Assembly (NCBI GenBank): GCA_024364735.1
Contig: JAGFNQ010001631.1
Location: 310,462 to 374,461 of the forward strand
Length of the DNA stretch: 64,000 nt
Direction: 5' to 3'
From: Boesenbergia rotunda
Lineage: Eukaryota > Streptophyta > Magnoliopsida > Zingiberales > Zingiberaceae
Part shown: positions 9,803-21,867 of the stretch, piece after piece
Numbering within the stretch: the first letter of the stretch is position 1
Layout: the number at the start of each line of letters is the position of its first letter
Position numbers and translations under genes: made by a program
Notes under the pieces: generated by a model
Told to the model about the DNA's origin: nothing
Databases searched by the model: none
The model's input: the letters and a program-made list of their open reading frames with translations, nothing else

Positions 9803-11897
9803 TTATCTTCAGAGGACGAAGAAGAAGCACCTCAATCCAACCTCCTCGCGCTGACGACATCGGAAGAACTTGACACCGAGTCCAAAGCAGAACTAGATGA
9901 AAGCCACCCAACCAGAACACTATCAATGTCAGAAGATTGTCAAATCACTATAAGGGGTTTTCTTGAATCTGATTTATATGACTTGAATTCTTATCTATCA
10001 CGTATGTTGGCCAAAGTCAAAGTCCGGATTGAGTGTGGGGACCGATGCCATCAATAGAGGGGGGGGTGAATATCGACTTGTAAAATTTCTTCGGAAAGCG
10101 TGACGTAAACTTTCGATCGTTCGTTCTATTCAGAGTTAGTATCACAACAGAAAAATACACGGAACAAAAAAACAATCGATAGAGTGCACACGGGATTTTA
10201 CTTGGTTCCCAACCCCCCAAGGTCAGTACGTCCAAGGCCTAAGCACAGGAAACACCCGTCCACTAATGGTCTTCTTTCCGAACTTTTCGGAGGCAGAGAA
10301 ACCCGTCTTACAATGCATGATTTACAATCAAAAATATTAAGGAAATTAAATGCGGAAAGTAAATCAAACCAAACAAAGAATCGACGATCCCGACCGATCT
10401 GGAACTCCGAAGTGTCGCGCACTTCCTCCTGGAGCCTTCTTGGTCATAGGGTTTCGTCTCTATCACTTTTCTTACACTCGGAATGCTTAAAATGATCTCA
10501 GAATTGGTGTTCTGAGTTGAGGGGTCGAACCCCTTTACATACTCATGTCTAGGGCGCCTGAGTTGCTGCGGGGCACCTCATAAGCCTTGGTCAAACCTCA
10601 TCTTCGCGTCGAACTTGCAGCAGGGATAAGATCCCCTTCCCAGGTACCTGTATCAACACAGACGCCTAGGAACTCTCAGGCGCCTGTGTTAACAGGCGCC
10701 TGGGAGGGCCTGCCCAGTCCAGGGTGCCCTAAAGGTCTGGGGCGCCTGTATTGATACAAGCGCCCTAGAAGTCCTTCCAGGCAGCTTTTTCTTCTTTGTT
10801 TGCTCATCTGTCTTGCCTCCATCTTTTAGGTTCCTGTAATACAATCATAGACAAGACAAATATACAGATACTCTTAACCTTAGAGACTTGGTTGTGACTT
10901 CAGATATCCCGTGAAACCCTTGGTCGAACCGACGCCTATGTTCTCTTCCCGGGGAACGCGCCTTTCACCTACTCCTCTTAGCAGAAGTTTTGCCAACCGG
11001 CCCATCTGGTTGGACTTTTGCCCAGCTTCACTCACTAGGACTTTTGCCCAATCTTACGACCAGGACTTCGTGCCAGTCCACGACTAGGACTTATTGCCTA
11101 GCTTCACTCACCAGGACTTCGTGTCTAGTCCACGACCAAGACTTATTGCCCAACCCTATGTTAGGACTTCGGTGTCCAGCCCTCAGCCAGGACTTATTGT
11201 CCAATTCCTCGAATTGGGACTTCGTGACCAACCCTCGGTCAGGTCTTCGGTGCCCAGCCCTCGGCCAGGACTTAGTGCACAATTCTTCGAACCAGGACTA
11301 ATTGCCTAGGTTAACTAGGACTTTTCTTCACTTTGGTACACCTTTCTTGACTAACCCTTCCTTGTTCTAATGTATCACTAACTTAAGCATATTGTTAAAC
11401 ATTGAAACACTCGAGGAGGACATCACTGATGCTTCTTGCACCAACATTGAGTCCCTCCAAAAGGAGGTAAAAGCCTTTAAGAAGGAGGCTAACTCAAGCT
11501 CCTTGACTTAGATTATTCAGGAAGGAACCTCAACTCAAGTCCAACAACTTGATGAATAGAATTCCTCCCTGAAACCACAAGTGAAGGAACTTAGAGTTGT
11601 CCTAGAACAGTTTACCTTAGGTTCTAAGAATCTTGATATGATTCTTGAAAAACAGAAAGTCGTTCTCAACCGATCCGGACTTGGCTACAGAACCAACTCA
11701 CGGTATAGATTTTATTATTCTATGTTGAACCATACTAGAACCTGAGTCCAAGCATGGGTCCCTAAGCTAAGCTTGACTAATCAAGCAAGACCAAATCACT
11801 ATTGGATCCGCAAGGACAAAATTCATATCCTAGATAGTCCATATCGAGGCTTTAGTCCAAGGGGAGCCAATAGAAAAATCATTTTTATAATTAGATG
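9803..11897 (+). pseudogene. gag: gag fragment of element H, split by a solo LTR
   Basis: The part from 9803 (EDEEEAPQSNLLALT...) corresponds to the region after the zinc knuckle in E's gag (EEEEEAPHSNLLALT at about 36750). Homology continues in frame up to 10033 and resumes at 11452, after the inserted solo LTR, with the heptad-rich segment and the GSKNLDMIL motif. The WVPK end lies near 11750-11765. Stops occur near 11510 (TAG), 11558 (TAG) and 11741 (TGA), so it is dead. The capsid part and zinc knuckle lie upstream of element A's insertion, outside the window. Confidence 0.8.
10034..11446 (-). repeat. Solo LTR (C-type copia), TSD TTGAG
   Basis: On the minus strand it reads TGTTGGTGCAAG ... 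CCCCACA. It is flanked by perfect 5-bp duplications TTGAG (10029-10033 and 11447-11451). Skipping it restores the host gag frame exactly. No internal region is present, so it arose by LTR-LTR recombination. It holds GGCGCCTG-type dyads (about 10550-10770) and an array of about 35-bp units built on 'GGACTTCGTGCCCAG' (about 11000-11310). A TATA-like gtatgtaaagg lies on the minus strand near 10540. Confidence 0.93.
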
Positions 11898-12600
11898 ATT
11901 TCCTTGAATATTTTTCTTATTTATTGCTTGATGATTGTTTATTTATTTTATCTACAAAATTGTCATGCTTAGGAATAGAAATTATTAGATAGGAACCTGA
12001 CTTGATTAAAACTTGCACAACCTAGTATTAGGGTGGGGCGAGATGATAGTACGTTAGGGTAGCCTGTCTAAGGAATCAGGTAGGGTAAGGCGTACCCTAT
12101 TTGGTCTTTTTAACAAAGTAGAACTAGCCGAAGCAACCTCGCCACATCCTTGACTAGTTAGACCAAGGTTTTTCAAAAAGTAACCTGAAAATAAAATTTC
12201 TTAAAAGACTTTGTCTAGGAAAGGGTCGTTGCTCTGATAACCAAGAAGGCTCCTGTGCCTCCAAGACCTGGAAGCTGATTATTGAAACTTATTTTCAAAT
12301 TACTACTTGTTAAACTTGAATCTAACTCAAGGTTTAATCAAATCATAGTTTTTAATTTAAAATCAAAGATAAAATTTGATGGATCTCACAAAACAGATAA
12401 GGGTATCCTGTTTTGTTACTTAGAATTGGGTGAGATGCTTAAATCATAAAAGACTAGTCCAACCCAACCAACTACACACCTAATAAATTTTACCTTAATT
12501 AAAAACTTAACTTCTAAATTTTACCTAATTTAAACTCAACTTAAATTTAAACTTAAGTTAAATTTAATCTTTTCAAAATTTAAACATAACTCAGACCAAG
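11898..12600 (+). other. Gag-pol spacer of element H with conserved hairpins
   Basis: This is non-coding. It holds a perfect 6-bp hairpin AGGGTA-aggcg-TACCCT (12082-12098) within a block (about 12040-12300) that is also conserved in element E (about 34790-35070), and the stem-loop at 12383-12436. The rest is A/T-rich. Protease and integrase would be expected here but are missing. Confidence 0.7.
12383..12436 (+). other. Conserved stem-loop, copy 2 (after gag of H)
   Basis: Outer stem ATCTCAC (12383-12389) / GTGAGAT (12430-12436). Inner perfect hairpin CAAAACAG (12389-12396) / CTGTTTTG (12408-12415); the arms share one base at 12389. Confidence 0.65.
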
Positions 12601-14310
12601 ACTTAGAAGAAATAGAATTAACACCTGAATCAAGCCCAAACCAAACAATTCAACCAATAATTGAACCTAAATAACCTGAACCATCTTCTAGAACTAGGTC
12701 AAATCATCCGACTGACCAAATCTTAGGTGACCCAATCTTAGGTGTTAGAACGAGATCATTCTATAGAAACCTAAGCCAGGTCGCCTTGATTTCTATGATT
12801 GAACCCAAGACAATAGAAGAAACATTACCTGACCCAGATTGAATTATAGCTATGCAAGAAGAGTTAGCCCAATTTGAGAGAAACCAAGTCTGGGACTTAG
12901 TACCAAAAACCAGAAGGTAAGACTGTAATAGATATTAAGTGGGTTTTTTGGAATAAGCGAGATGATAAAGGAGAAATAGTGAGAAATAAAGCTCATTTAG
13001 TGGCTAAAGGGTTCAGTCAAATTAAAGGATTAGATTATGATGAAACCTATACATCAATTAGGATGGTTTTATCCTATGTAGCCCATAAGAGATTCAAATT
13101 ATATCAAATAGATGTTAAGTCTGCCATTCTAAATGGATTTATAAAGGAAGAAGTTTATGTAAGTCAACCTCTAGGTTTTGAGGACTTAGAACATCCTAGT
13201 TATGTCTTTAGACTTAAAATATCCCTATATGGACTAAAACAAGCATCTAGAGTCTGGTATGAAAGACTATCTAATTACTTAGTTTCTAAGGGGTTTAACC
13301 AAGGTCAAATTGACCCAACCCTGTTTGTTAAATCCTTATAAAATAATATTTTTATTGTCCAAATTTATGTAGATGATATAATTTTTGACTCAACCAATAC
13401 AAATTTTTTAAAGAAATTTATAAAAGTAATGGAATGCGAATTTGAAATGAGCCATATAAGTGAGTTAATATTTTTCTTAAGACTTCAAATTTAACAAACT
13501 AAAGATGAAAATTATGTTCACCAATTTAAATATGTAAAAGAATTAATTAAGAAATTTGGAATGAAAAATTCTAAAGACATTAACACCCCTATGGCAACTA
13601 ATGTTAAAATAGATAATGACCCAGAAGGAAAACCAGTGGACTTAAAGCACTTTAGAAGTGTTATAGGTAGCCTACTTTACGTAACTACTAGCAAACCTGA
13701 GATTTTATTTGTAGTAGGTATTTGAGCTAGGTACCAAACCTGTGCTAAGGAATCTCACTTAAGTGTTGTCAAAAGAATCTTTAGGTACATTACAGGCACC
13801 CTAAATGTAGGAATTTGATATCCTAGGACTTTTAATTTTGATCTACTAGGTTACTCTGACTCAGACTATGTAGGGTGCAAATTAGATATAAAAAGCACTA
13901 GTGGAAGTTGTCAAATATTGGGTCACAACATAGTTACTTGATGCAGTAGGAAGCAACACTGTGTTGCATTATCCACAACTGAAGCTGAATCCATAGCCAT
14001 GGGAAAATGTGTAGCTCAACTACTATGGATGATGCATACCCTTAAGGACTTTCAATTGACCTACACTAACACTAAAGTCTACATTGATAATATTAGCTCA
14101 ATTAAACATACAATAAATCTCATTCACCATTCTAGGACTAAACATATTGAAGTAAATCACCATTTTGTTAGGGATCATATAGTCAGGGGCGAAATTGTAC
14201 TTACACACATAGAATCAAAATCTAACTTAGTTGATATTTTTACTAAACTACTACCTGAGTCTGAATTTAGTTCACTAAAAAGGCAGTTAGGAATGTACTC
14301 GGTAGAATAG
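12601..14310 (+). pseudogene. pol: Reverse transcriptase-RNase H of element H, multiple stops
   Basis: The linker with DPD..IIAMQEE comes first, then RT (NKAHLVAKGFSQ near 12985, FKLYQIDVKSA near 13095, YVDDI near 13365) and RNase H (ALSTTEAESIAMGK near 13965, HHSRTKHIEVNHHFVRDH near 14130), ending at TAG 14308. From 12979 the frame is constant but holds about five in-frame stops. Several are TGA where related copies have Trp (near 12840, 13815 and 13940). A frameshift lies near 12915 and a deletion in the APVARLESI region near 13050. There is no protease or integrase. It cannot encode a working enzyme. Confidence 0.88.
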
Positions 14311-15725
14311 GTTTATTTATTTATTTATTTTTGAATCATTTTTATTTTCAAAAATCATTTTCTTTAGCTATTTTTCAAAAACTATTAACTGTTATTCAAA
14401 AATTCATGTTGTTTTAAACTGTTTATTTAATTTTTTTGACTTAGTTTTTTAAAAATGGACCCTCTTTAAAACTAGGAATTTCTTCGTTATAGACCTAGCT
14501 TAGGACTTAACCCTAGTTTGCATGTTCCTATAGACTTAGAAGCCAACATCTCACAAGCATATTAGGATACATTAATTGATAACTTAGACTAGGTTGAGAT
14601 GTTTAGGTTTATGCCTTGATTTAAGATGCTATAAGTCAGTGCATCAAATATAGTTTGGGCAATAAATATAATTGAACATCAATAAAGTTAAGTAATCAAG
14701 CTTAGAAAGTCTAACGTGATCAAAATACTTAACTTGACTAACCCAAGAGAAAACTACTATTTTATAATAGTTAGTAAGTAACAAATTGGGTAAGACAGGG
14801 ACCCAAGAATTTGAGATTTGTTCGTTATTCAAACTATATTTCATAATTATTGCATGATTTACTTTTGTTTTCATAAATGGGTATATTAACTTGGTTCAAA
14901 TTATGTTCTTCAGCATTAATTCTTTGTTATTGCTTAATTATTTCAAAATTGCCACTTAGAACTTATCATCTGCCTTCTTAAAAGATAATTCTTGACAATT
15001 TTTTTAAACTAGAATTATTTTTCAAAATTTTTTTGTACTTATGTTTTCAAAATATATGGGCTCTAATACCTAATTATTTTTAGTTTTTTTCCTTAATCAA
15101 ATGTTTCTTTACAAAAGGGGAGATGTTTTTTTTAAAAGGTTTATTCTTGCAATTTTTTTGACATAAGGCAAAGGGGGAGAGTAGGAAAAAGTTAAGTTAA
15201 AAACTTTTCCAAATTTTTACTTTAAGTTTTTTTTGGTTTTTCAAAAAGTGAAGTTAAAATATATTTCAGATTTTTAAAAAAGGGATTCTTTTCAAAGGAA
15301 GAAATTTCAAAATTGTAATTTTTTTACTCTATTTCAAAGGGAGAAATTCAAATTTAACTAAGAATTTTGTTCTTCAAAATGCTATCTAGAATTTTTCAAA
15401 GTAATGCTTAGAATTTTTCAATGAAATTAAGAAAATTTTTCAAATTGAAAATTGTATGATTTTCAAATGTTCAAGAGGAGAATTTCAAATGAAGAGAGAG
15501 TTTTATGCAATTTTGCAAGGTTTTTATTATTTTTTGCAAATATTTTAAAATCAAAGGGGAGATCACCTATCAAGGGGGAGAGTTAAAATGTTTTTCCAAA
15601 ATTTTTCAAAACTTAAAAAAAATTGCTTTATTTGAAACTATTGATTAACTCTTTTTCATTTCTTGCTTATATGTATTTTTAACTTAACTTTTGAACTAGA
15701 TTTCCATAAATAATAAGGGGGAGAT
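14311..15725 (+). other. AT-rich 3' region of element H
   Basis: No ORF3 relative is recognisable. It holds stem-loop copy 3 (14545-14603), long A/T runs, several 'aaagggggagag' purine blocks (about 15117 and 15170), and the LTR-adjacent tract aataagggggagat (15712-15725). Confidence 0.65.
14545..14603 (+). other. Conserved stem-loop, copy 3 (after pol of H)
   Basis: AACATCTCA (14545-14553) pairs with TGAGATGTT (14595-14603): 9 bp with a 41-nt loop. Confidence 0.6.
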
Positions 15726-16475
15726 TGTTGATGTCGAAAGCACTAGATCCAACCTGGTTTTGATAATGGCAAAGGGTTCAAAGTTAAGTTTGTATTGTTA
15801 TCTAACGGATATGCTAAGTGTGCAGGAAAGTCGTAGTTTACCTAGGTACGAAGTCTTAACCTACATGGTTGAGCACGAAGTCCTGGTTGAGGATTGGGCA
15901 CAAAGTCCTAGCCAAGGGTGGGGCACTGAAGACCTGACCGAGGGTTGGGCATGAAAACCTGGTAAAGGACTGGGCACGAAGTCCTAATCCGGAAGATCGG
16001 GCATAAGACTTATCCAAGCGAGGACTACGAATAGAAGTAGGGACAGGTCGAGGTACAGACGTCTTGAGATCTGGGAGCTTTGAAGGCCGAGCAAAAGTCC
16101 AATCAGAGATGTCGATTGACAAAAGGTAACTTCTCCATAGTAGAGTAGGTGAGAATGCATTCCTCGAAAGAGGGAACAGTAGGCATCGGTCTGACCTAGG
16201 ATTTTATTTAAAATCCAAAGTCAGAACCAGACAGCTTTGGCTGTCAAATATTCATGCATTCTTGATATACTATTATATTTCTGAACTAACCCTGATTGCA
16301 GGCCTAGAAAAGCAGCTGGTTGGATTGGGAGCGCCCGAGAAGCCAGGCGCCTGAGAGGTCTCGGGCGCCCCAGATGCTTTTGCTCAGCGTTGGCGAAGCT
16401 GAGTTGGCAGCTGCTAATTGGGCGCGCCACATCAGCACTCAGGCACGCTAGTGCTCCCAGGCATTTAAGAATGGA
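15726..16475 (+). repeat. 3' LTR of element H, truncated (C-type)
   Basis: It starts TGTTGATGTCG after a polypurine tract, with the C-type phrase 'tttgataatggcaaaggg'. It contains the GGGCAC-GAAGTCCT repeat array (about 15870-16000) and gcgcc-type dyads (16325-16380). It is cut near the expected TATA region; about 500-600 bp are missing compared with the 1217-1413-bp full LTRs of this type. The right boundary is approximate. Confidence 0.75.
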
Positions 16476-16490
16476 GAACTATTTTCATTT

Positions 16491-16574
16491 TCATTTTCCC
16501 TTAGTTAGGTCTTCTACCTTTTCCCTTAGTTCCTTATTTTCATTTTCAAGACATGAATCATTTGACATAGTAGA
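16491..16574 (-). pseudogene. gag: gag of element F, C-terminal fragment
   Basis: This short coding tail is rich in Asn, Glu and Lys (ENENKELREKVEDLTKGK) and continues in frame the heptad region found at 19070-19512, once the solo LTR and one TSD copy are skipped. TGA follows at once, then H-LTR sequence. The usual GSK.LDMIL and WVPK ends of gag are absent, so this is a broken end rather than the natural C-terminus. Confidence 0.75.
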
Positions 16575-19069
16575 TGTAACGCCCCAAATTTCCCTCTCTA
16601 GCATTGTAATAATGGAACATGTGGCCAAGAATAATATTATGAATTTAGTGGGAAAAGTTGTGAATAAAGAAATGTTAGGCATTATCTTGACATTTAGTGG
16701 ATGTGTGATAATTATGCTTATGTATTATATTAATGTTATGCTTAATATCCTACACCTGTATGAATGAATAATGATATGCATATGCATGTGTATGAATTAA
16801 ATAAGTAGCATTCTCTAGGTGGGCTTTGGCTATGCAGGCTTGAAAAAAAAATAATAAAAGGAAGAGAAAGCAAAAAAGCAGAGGAGGTGCCAAGGATTGA
16901 ACCTTGGACCTCAAAGAAAAGCAAAGCCTTAAGAATGTTCATGTAATCAATTCACCTAGCAAGGGAGTGCTATTAGGAGGAGATGGGAAATTGTAGATCA
17001 GTGAAAAATAAGTGAAGAGACACATGAAAATGAAGAGGCACCATTTAAAGGGGTGCTTGCCTTTTCACTCCCTATAAAAGAGCATGGGGAAAAAAATGCC
17101 CAAGACATTTTCACATAACACAACCCCTCCACTCTCTTCTCCCCAAGCCTTCCCTCTTCCTCCTCTCCCTCACCGAGACCTAGGGTCTCCTTGCAGCCCC
17201 AAAACCGAGCCTCACAAACCGGAAGAAGAAAAGGAGAAGAACAAGAGGAGTACCAAGCCTAAGAGCCCCCTTTTTTCTCCAAAGTCTAGAACACCTTTTG
17301 AATTTTTAGCGCAAGAGATAAGACTCCCTCACCTGCAACATAATAGCCTTGAATGTGTATTTATGATCCCTTATGTTTGCTTGTGATGTTGTGTGGAAAA
17401 AATGGAAGAAAGGTCATGTTGTGTATTTCGGTCAAGGGAGGTTTTCTCTTTTTTTTTTGTTATGTTTAAGTTTAGATGATGATTCTACATGCTTATTGCT
17501 ATCTTCTTATAGCAGATGAGTGATGAATACATGATGTTTGAATGCCTTTCATAATGTAAAGGACTTAGAACCTCTCGACCAAGTGGTGGAGATGGGTAGA
17601 TGCATGCGTATGGACTAGGGTTTGATCTTATGTGAATTTCCCTTGCTTATGTAATGTTTTAGGTCAGGAAAGTTGTGGAATCTATACCTTATTAACCCTG
17701 TAACTTTCGTCCAGCAACTAGATTGAGGGCTAAAATAAGTCCAAACTACAAATCATGTACCTAAACTAATGTTTAGTGAAGTCTAGACTACCCTTGTACT
17801 TGTAAATGATCTCTTATGCATTTGTTCCCATGTTACATGAATTTTTATGCTATAATACCCTAGTTGTGAGTTTCAGACAGCAACTAGATTGAGGGCTAAA
17901 ATGGGTCCAAACTATAATCATGTGCCTAAACTAATGTTTAGTGAAGTTTAGACTACCATTATACTTGTAAATTATCTCTTGTGTGAAGTGTGTACTTATT
18001 TCAATGTTATATGAATTTTATGCTATGAAACCCTACCTATGAAGTTTCGGCCAGCATGTATTAAGATAGGAAAAGAAAGCTAAAACCAATGTGTTGCCTT
18101 GATTAAGACAAATATATTACATGAATGATGTGTTGATAAGACTAGCATGATGTTTACTTCACTTGCATGTGTTTAAAGAAAGATCCTACCTTGTCATGAT
18201 ATTTATGTAAATGATTGTGCCATGAAAGTGTGCATATACTCATGAATGATTGAATGTCTATAGTACATTCATTATGAAAGAAAGAAAAAGGAAAGAATGC
18301 ATGTATTTATTTTACTTTAAAGAATGACTTATACCGGATCTTGAAAAAGATTCACGGTTCTGGACTACCGAAGCTATCCCTAGGTTGAAAGAAAGTAGGC
18401 CTAGTAACCCTAGTAGGTCGAGACTAGCTACCTCGCATCTATTTAGGGATGCGCGCAAAGAAAGAATGGGTACAAGCCGGGGACCCCAATAAAGATGATG
18501 TATGCTTATGTTAAAGTATTACTTATTATGTTTTCTAAAGAGCATCCTAAATGTTTTCGCAATGCATATGTTTTATGTTTGTATGCATTCATATACCTTA
18601 TGTGTCTTATGAGTTTTATGCTATACATGAGATGTTATATATCTTTCAAATATACGTGACATGTGGATTTAGTGAGTAGGAAAGAGCTTACTAAGTTTCG
18701 TACTTATAGTTGATTGCTTATGTTGCAGATCAACATAGAAATTTCTAAAGGAAGGAAAGCTACAGGAAGGGCTCGTGTGTGTAGTGGTGACTTGGCTGAT
18801 CGATCCATTTTAGTGCCATTATAGACTTAGCATTTATCTTTATAAGAAAACATGTTTTACTACCTTATACTTGATACTTGTTAGCTCTTTTGGAGTTTAT
18901 TTAAGGCATGGATGCTACTAGATACATGATCTTTATACCCTTCTTGTTGCATGTGTTATAGTTATGTTTTATTTCCGCTGCAATGCTTTAGATTCATATG
19001 CAATAATATGCGTAAGTTAAGTAGGAAAAAGGTAACGCGCCGCTTTAACGGTAAGGGGCGGGCGTTACA
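16575..19069 (+). repeat. Solo LTR, Ty3/gypsy type, TSD GTAGA
   Basis: Ends are TGTAACGCCC ... GGGCGTTACA, a perfect 10-bp terminal inverted repeat. Perfect 5-bp TSD GTAGA occurs at 16570-16574 and 19070-19074. The start resembles element G's LTR start (TGTAACGCCCCAAA...). Skipping it restores F's gag frame. It holds a TATA box (17073) and a C-rich leader. Two imperfect copies of a 170-bp block (about 17700-17870 and 17875-18030) make an internal direct repeat. Confidence 0.92.
17073..17079 (+). promoter_or_regulatory. TATA box in the solo gypsy LTR
   Basis: TATAAAA in cctataaaagagc, followed 30-100 bp later by a C/T-rich leader, is the usual LTR promoter layout. Confidence 0.6.
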
Positions 19070-19512
19070 GTAGAAACATCATGCAAGTTTTCTTTGAGTT
19101 TCATGGATTCTACCTTAAGCATGGTAACTTCATCCTTTAAGTCCTTAATTTTCCTCCTAGCTTTAGCCAAATCCATATTTGTACTAGAAATAATTTTAAC
19201 AAGAATAGAAGAGGGTAGACTATATACCTTACTTACCGATGCCTCGGATTCGGATGATGATGAGGCTTCACTTTCATCTTCACTACTTGAGCTTCTCTCA
19301 TCATCGGATGACTCCAAGTTGTCCACTCCCATTAGTGCGAAGTGTGACACCTGATCTTCCTCCTCCTCCGAAGACGATGGATCATCCCAAGTAGCTTTTA
19401 GGCTTGTGGCCCTCTTTCCTTTTTCTTTTGACTTCCTCTTCTCACTCTTCTTCTTTTCTTCCTTCATGTCATTTCTTTTCTTGAGTTGTGGGCACTCATG
19501 CTTCATGTGGCC
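19070..19512 (-). pseudogene. gag: gag of element F, middle fragment (second half of zinc knuckle onward)
   Basis: It begins on the minus strand inside the CCHC knuckle (HMKHECP supplies the last His and Cys), then runs through a Lys-rich block, an acidic Ser-rich block and a heptad coiled coil (KARRKIKDLKDEVTMLK). The frame is open until the solo LTR at 19069. The upstream half lies at 30922-31788, across element G. Confidence 0.85.
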
Positions 19513-19517
19513 CTCTT

Positions 19518-21832
19518 TGTAGCGACCCGCCTTCTCTGCCTTAGACGGATCGTTACTTTTATCTACTTCTCTACTCTAATACACGACTAAAATGCGGAAA
19601 ATCTTTTTTTCTTTTCTTTTTTTTTCTTTTAATCTATCTAAGAATGATATTCTAACTTAAATAGTCATGCATGATACCATGTCACACTTTCTTTCTCAAA
19701 AACTCGTAAGAAATTACTTATTGAAACTTACCTCGCCCAACTCAGCTTACGGGTATCAGTCGACTGATACTGTACCAGTCGACTGATAAGTCTGAAACCT
19801 GTTTTCCAGATTCGAAGCCTTGTTTCAAAACTCCACCAAACCTATACTTTCGAGCCATATAAAATCATGACACCATTTCTATACTCTATACCAGTTTTCT
19901 AAACAATTTAGCCAATCAAAACGAATCCATAAACTTGAAATTAGGACTTTTGCGGAATTTAGCAAGTTATGAAAAATCTACATAGACTTTAAGCTAGAGT
20001 TTGTACCAAACTTAACTTCTAACCATTGAAACTCATCACACAAAATTCTGAAACATCCCTAAGGCATTATCAAATGAGAAAGCAACTTTTCTAAACATAC
20101 TTAAGCAATAAAAACTTGATTCAAAGGGAAATTAATACTATCTTGGCACATGCATCTATTTCTCTAACAAAGTATCAATATTTCAAACTACTCACACTTC
20201 TACTCATCCAATGCAATCATAAGGATATGTATGCTAAATGAAATGACATGGAATCTTTACTCTAAGAAATTTAGCATGTAAAACTATCCAAAGATTAAAT
20301 GTTCGCTAAACTCCATAAAGCAAGAACTTGAAATTTGAATAAACTAAAACATTGTAATTCAAATAACTAAATTGTCTCGTCTCAAGGATCTCTCCAAAAT
20401 CAGCCACCACACACACTTTACTCAGCACCGCCTCGTCGCCTTCCTTCAGAATTGCTTGCCTTTACCTTTATCTGCAGTAAGAGGAAATGCAACTAGTAAG
20501 CAAAAAGCTTAGTAAGTACTATCTAGCTCACAAAATCTCGAAATGTGCAAACATGCTTCTTGATCAATATGAAATTCATATGAGATACTTATATGCTTGA
20601 AAGAAAACTAAGAACATGTATAACTCAAAACATGCATACTCAAGCATTAATAAATCTCAATTTACTTTTCTTGGCTCAACTTAAAACTTTAGCTATGCTT
20701 TAACTTTTTGAAAACTCTTTAAACTTTAAAAACTTTGCTAAAGCATATACTTGAAAATAATAATCACTTGGATCCACTGAAGACGTAAGTACCATCTCAT
20801 GCGCGTTCCCTAAAAGGTTGGGGTAGCGAGCCACCAATCCTAATAGAGCAGACCTTGGTCTACCAGGGCCAAGACCTTGGAATTGGACACCTGGATTTCT
20901 TTAACGACGCCCTTGGACGCCGGGTACTGGCCTTAGAAAATAAAATAGCTTTTTCTTTCTTTTCTTTCTTATCTGTAAATGTCTTGGCATTTTCTCGAGC
21001 ACCTTGCGTGCTAAAATCCCTAAGTCTTGACTTTTAGGGATTTCTTAAGGCCTTGGCCTTTTCTTTTCTTATCTTTATCTTCTCTTTTCTTTTCTCATAA
21101 CTTTCTTAGCCCCTAATCTCACATAGGGTGCTTTATCAAACTTATACAAGCATATAATGAACTAAGATCACATGCAAAAACTTAAAAAAAAGGAAATATC
21201 TCTTTTAAAAACTTTTAAAGGAAATTCTTGCGGAAAAACCGCCTCTTACTGCAGGTGAGCAGTACTTACATTGATATCTTGGACTTACTACCAAGATTGA
21301 CGTCTAGGGCTCGGGAGAAACTTGAGATCTCGGAGAATTCTTCGCGCCTACGCGTTCCTCTCGTCGCGGGGATCCCGAATATAGGAATATCTCTCGGAGG
21401 AGAACCTTGGCCGGCCCCCTTGGCCTTGGTGTTGGTTGGCGTCGCCCAAGAGAGGAGAAGGGAGGCTGTCTCGCGCGGCTAGGGTGAGGAAGAGAGAAAA
21501 CCAAAAATCTAATTTCCTCTCTTAACTTATCTATTTATACTATCTTTATGAAAAGAATCGTAACTACTCTATAAATATATTTCTCTCCAACTTTCGTTGT
21601 GCTTGATACCCTAGCCTAGCCGGTCGCGCTCGCGCCTGGTCTCCTGCTGGTCGCGGGTTCGAACCCCCTGCTGCCCTTAAACGTTTTTCTTTTTTTAAAT
21701 ATACTAAACGGACTCAGAAAATTCCATAAAAATATTCTAAAAATCCCTAAAAATATCTAGAATATTTCTAAACCATTTTTAAATAATTCTAAGGACTTTA
21801 AGAACTAAAAATGGGAATTTTGGGGCGTTACA
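19518..21832 (-). repeat. 3' LTR of element G (2315 bp)
   Basis: On the minus strand it runs from TGTAACGCCCC to GGGTCGCTACA. It is preceded by purine tract tatgggggat (21833-21842 on the plus strand). It carries the TATA box at 21532-21539, a CAGTCGACTG dyad pair (19755-19789), and a tRNA T-arm-like GGGTTCGAACCCC near 21655-21668. Confidence 0.95.
21532..21539 (-). promoter_or_regulatory. TATA box in LTR G (also 30616-30623)
   Basis: TATAAATA on the minus strand, followed by a C/T-rich leader (ctctcttcctcaccctagcc). The same word sits in the 5' LTR copy at 30616-30623. Confidence 0.6.
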
Positions 21833-21867
21833 ATCCCCCATACCTTATGAAAAGTTCGTCCTCGAAC

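Larger units (their letters stand above)
9803..16475 (+). mobile_element. Ty1/copia element H, decayed, interrupted by A and by a solo LTR
   Basis: It contains gag from 9803, a long spacer, RT-RNase H (about 12600-14310), a 3' AT-rich region, a polypurine tract and a 3' LTR start at 15726. The 5' part lies beyond element A, outside the window. Protease and integrase are absent. The closest relative in the window is element E on the opposite strand (similar gag, spacer and C-type LTR). The LTR is truncated near 16475 where element F sequence begins. Confidence 0.85.

Noticed and set aside
10184..11309. Several 60-100-codon frames within the solo LTR
   Set aside because: They come from the about 35-bp repeat array, appear in several frames at once and recur in every C-type LTR.
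20855..21504. Frames in LTR G (also at 29939-30588)
   Set aside because: They occur identically in both LTRs; they are LTR leader sequence, not genes.
21640..21690. A complete tRNA gene
   Set aside because: Only a T-arm-like part is visible; no acceptor stem or anticodon arm can be paired around it.
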